NCBI RefSeq assembly: GCF_040732315.1
Contig: NZ_CP160388.1
Location: forward strand, 2,818,494 to 2,882,493
Origin: Oryzisolibacter sp. LB2S
GTDB taxonomy: Bacteria > Pseudomonadota > Gammaproteobacteria > Burkholderiales > Burkholderiaceae_C
Direction of reading: 5' to 3'
Length of the DNA stretch: 64,000 bases
The notes beneath the pieces were generated by a model. That model made no database searches and was not told the origin of the DNA. It saw nothing but the letters and a program-made list of their open reading frames with translations. Position 1 is the stretch's first letter. Every line of letters begins with the position of its first letter. A program made the position numbers and the translations under genes. Below, in pieces: positions 61,676 to 64,000 of the stretch.

Positions 61676-61690
61676 GGTCCAGTCTCCCTG

Positions 61691-62179
61691 TCAACCCACG
61701 ATGAAGCTGGGCCAGACCGGGAACTGCAGCTTCAGTCCCCAGATGAAGGCCGCGTAGCTGCCGGCCGCAAGAATGGTGGCCAGGATGAACACCTCCTTGA
61801 AGTGGAACTCATGCCCGGCCAGGCTGGCCACGAAGGTCAGCCCGTAGATCGCGATGATCAGGCCCATGGCCGGAATGCCAATGCTGGGCAGGCCGGCGAG
61901 CAGCACGCCAAACAGCAGGTTGGCGGCGATGATGAAGAAGATCTGCTTCCATGCCCATTTGCCGATCTTCTCGCCGTCCACGGTCTCGACGATGACGGCC
62001 TTGAGCATGATGCCGACGCCGATGACGGCCAGCAAAATGCCCAGCAGCAGAGGAAAGTAGCCTGGCCCCATGCGGGCGCCCGTTCCCACGTTGTAAGTAG
62101 TCGCGCCCCAGGCAAAGGCGACACCGACAACCAGAAACATCAAGCCGGAAAAGAAATCCTGTTGGCTCTTGATTCTCAC
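61691..62179 (-). CDS. tctB: Second TctB-type transporter subunit
   Basis: 162 residues from the GTG at 62179, chosen because GGGAGAC lies 5 nt upstream; an upstream ATG at 62239 would add a low-quality extension. Four helices are visible (FSGLMFLVVGVAFAWGATTY, GYFPLLLGILLAVIGVGIML and two more), with GARMGPGYFP typical of TctB. Confidence 0.88.
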   Translation of the reverse strand: MRIKSQQDFFSGLMFLVVGVAFAWGATTYNVGTGARMGPGYFPLLLGILLAVIGVGIMLKAVIVETVDGEKIGKWAWKQIFFIIAANLLFGVLLAGLPSIGIPAMGLIIAIYGLTFVASLAGHEFHFKEVFILATILAAGSYAAFIWGLKLQFPVWPSFIVG

Positions 62180-62523
62180 AAAAGTCTCCCGATTGGAATA
62201 CGAGGGGCGATTGTGAGACCCAGGGTCGCCCTCCTTCATGTGGGTTCCACCTACCGTTACCTACAGGTTTTCCCTAGCCCCAGTCCGATGTGCGCGCGGC
62301 CCGCACGGCCGGGCAGCAGCGTGTGCTTGAGGGGCGCGAGCATGATCGGAAATCTGTTGCACATCGCCATCCATTGCTCCGCGCCACATGCACGTGCATG
62401 CGCGGCCAATTTCGCCCCTAGCGCAGTATTCAAGAGCCTCTCAAGCTCCCAAAACAAGAGCAACCTGCAAGACCCTCCAAGCCCGGAGCGCCCCTTGCAC
62501 ACCGGCGGGCCAGGCCAGCCGAG
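62180..62523. promoter_or_regulatory. Intergenic region with perfect palindrome upstream of tctBA
   Basis: 344 bp with no convincing gene. CATGCACGTGCATG at 62387-62400 is a perfect 14-bp palindrome and a candidate operator for the tctBA pair, whose promoter should lie here. A short frame at 62257-62502 on the minus strand lacks support. Confidence 0.45.
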
Positions 62524-64000
62524 CTACTCCAGCGGCGGCGTGGCTGCGATCACCTCTTCCAGGGTCGTCAGCCCCTCGGCCGCACGCAGCGCACCGGCCA
62601 GGCGCAGCGGGCGCATGCCGTCCTGCACGGCCTGGCGGCGCAGCGCGTCGATGGAGGGCGACTGGTGGATCTGGCTCTTGAGCGCCTCGCTCACGGTGAG
62701 CAGCTCGTACAGCCCCATGCGGCCGCGAAAGCCCGTCATGCGGCAGTCCACGCAGCCCACCGGTTTGTAGGCGCGGTAGCCGCCGCTGATCTTCCAGGGC
62801 CGGATCATGTCGGCCAGCACCTCGGGGTCGGCGGCGGCGTCGATCTCGCGGCACTTTCTGCACAGCGTGCGCACCAGGCGCTGGGCCAGCACGCCCAGCA
62901 GCGTGGCGTTGATGAGGTAGGGCGGCACGCCCAGCTCCATGAGGCGCGTGACGGCGCTGGGCGCGTCGTTGGTGTGCAGGGTGCTGAACACCAGGTGGCC
63001 CGTGAGCGCGGCCTGCACCGCCATGTCGGCCGTCTGCAGGTCGCGGATCTCGCCGACCATGATCACGTCCGGGTCCTGGCGCATCAGCGCACGCAGGCCC
63101 TCGGCGAAGGTGAAGTCGAGCTGGGGCTGCACCTGGGTCTGGTTGAAGCTGGGCTCGATCATCTCGATCGGGTCCTCCACCGTGCTCACGTTGACCTCCT
63201 CCGTGGCCACGCGCTTCAGTGTGGAGTACAGCGTCGTGGTCTTGCCCGAGCCCGTGGGGCCGGTGACGAGGATGATGCCGTGCGGGCGCTTGACCAAGGC
63301 CTCCCAGCGCTCGGCGTCATGCGTGGTGAAGCCCAGCGCATCCAGGTCCTTGACGGCGTTGTCGGGGTCGAAGATGCGCATCACCATCTTCTCGCCGAAG
63401 GCCGTGGGCAGGGTCGACAGGCGCATCTCGACCTCGTCGCCGCGCGGGTTGCGCGTCTTGATGCGGCCGTCCTGCGGGCGGCGCTTCTCCACCACGTCCA
63501 TGCGCCCGAGCAGCTTGACGCGCGCCACCATGGCGTTGAGCACGCCCATGGGCATCTGGTAGACGGCGTGCAGCACGCCGTCGATGCGAAAGCGGATCAC
63601 GCCCTGCTCGCGCCGCGGCTCCAGGTGTATGTCGCTGGCGCGCTGATCAAAGGCGTATTGCCAGAGCCAGTCCACGACGCGGATCACGCCCTGATCGTTG
63701 GCGTCGAGCTGCTTGTTGGTCTTGCCCAGCTCCACGAGCTGCTCGAAGCTGCTGCCGCCCGCGCCGCCGCCGCTCTTCTGCGCCTCGCGCACGGACTTGG
63801 CGAGCGCGTAGAACTCCGCCGTGAAGCGCTGTATGTCCTGCGGGCTGGCCATGACGCGGCGCACGCTGCGCCTGGCCTGGCGCTCGACCTCGGCCACCCA
63901 GTCGTCGATGAAGGGCTCGGCCGTGACCACGACCACCTCGTGCGCCGTGACCTGCACGGGCAGCACGCGGTGGCGCTCGGCGTAGCTCGCGCTCATGGCG
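62524..64000 (-). CDS. GspE/PilB-type secretion ATPase, 5'-truncated by window edge
   Basis: About 492 residues are visible. The frame stays open to the window edge, and the Met at 63996 falls inside the usual N-terminal domain (YAERHRVLPVQV), so the gene continues to the right. It has Walker A GPTGSGKTT, the Asp box DPDVIMVGEIRD, His box STLHTND, and two CxxC zinc pairs (CRKCRE and CVDCRM) as in type II secretion and type IV pilus ATPases. Neighbouring secretion genes would lie outside the window. Confidence 0.93.
   Translation of the reverse strand, partial: AMSASYAERHRVLPVQVTAHEVVVVTAEPFIDDWVAEVERQARRSVRRVMASPQDIQRFTAEFYALAKSVREAQKSGGGAGGSSFEQLVELGKTNKQLDANDQGVIRVVDWLWQYAFDQRASDIHLEPRREQGVIRFRIDGVLHAVYQMPMGVLNAMVARVKLLGRMDVVEKRRPQDGRIKTRNPRGDEVEMRLSTLPTAFGEKMVMRIFDPDNAVKDLDALGFTTHDAERWEALVKRPHGIILVTGPTGSGKTTTLYSTLKRVATEEVNVSTVEDPIEMIEPSFNQTQVQPQLDFTFAEGLRALMRQDPDVIMVGEIRDLQTADMAVQAALTGHLVFSTLHTNDAPSAVTRLMELGVPPYLINATLLGVLAQRLVRTLCRKCREIDAAADPEVLADMIRPWKISGGYRAYKPVGCVDCRMTGFRGRMGLYELLTVSEALKSQIHQSPSIDALRRQAVQDGMRPLRLAGALRAAEGLTTLEEVIAATPPLE

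Noticed and set aside
62257..62502. 81-codon open frame upstream of tctB
   Set aside because: No ribosome-binding site, no recognisable motif, and it covers the palindrome and likely promoter region.

Overview
The window is GC-rich, almost fully coding DNA that looks like chromosome from a betaproteobacterium of the family Comamonadaceae (Acidovorax / Alicycliphilus / Diaphorobacter-like). The grounds are protein style (rpsP-rimM-trmD, HslR, DUF3422, DUF4743-NUDIX, two tripartite tricarboxylate transporters), codon use, and a dispersed palindromic repeat (GGCCTCCAGCGCTT ... AAGCGCTGGCAGCTAT). The genus call is inference. No prophage, insertion sequence, rRNA or CRISPR array is visible. Two tRNA genes are present (His-GTG and Leu-CAG).

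Layout. 1-3101: a secreted-protein operon cut by the left edge. It encodes a Gly-rich protein, a small secreted protein, an exported C39-like cysteine peptidase and a Pro/Thr/Ala-rich secreted protein. Both secreted partners carry the same LxQMRGG double-glycine motif just after the signal peptide, so the peptidase and its substrates appear to be encoded together. The arrangement recalls functional-amyloid (Fap) loci and is the most novel-looking system here. 3311-6777: hemH and an overlapping Lon-like protease. 6799-10417: two small membrane proteins, then a rhodanese / YeeE-YedE sulfur-transport operon. 10499-12676: 3-hydroxybutyrate oligomer hydrolase. 12792-18270: tctCBA with divergent tctDE. 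18289-19229: hslR and a CopD-like protein. 19242-23981: a MacAB-type ABC exporter with its outer-membrane factor. 24051-26336: tsaD, a CBS-domain protein and a DUF937 protein. 26716-32681: an AcrAB-OprM-type RND pump.

32815-34601: tRNA-His and trmD-rimM-rpsP, with no rplS behind trmD. 34732-37454: an acetyltransferase, a TM2 protein and a PiT/DUF47 phosphate-transport pair. 37688-38436: an outer-membrane barrel protein and tRNA-Leu. 38503-41400: a TRAP transporter. 41528-46734: an HNH nuclease, then ribF, ileS and lspA. 46825-54107: a tightly coupled LacI regulator / ABC importer / metallophosphodiesterase operon followed by a Na/Pi cotransporter, probably an organophosphate-scavenging locus. 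54121-60084: a bile-acid-symporter-like protein, NUDIX, quinone oxidoreductase, EamA, SDR and DUF3422 genes. 60161-62179: a second tctBA pair without a local tctC. 62524-64000: a GspE/PilB-type ATPase cut by the right edge.

Two genome-level patterns stand out. One palindromic repeat family lies both between genes and inside reading frames (tctD, ileS, NUDIX, SDR) without breaking them. Several operons carry internal hairpins or repeats exactly where product stoichiometry should change (rpsP|rimM, dctP|dctQM, tctC|tctBA).
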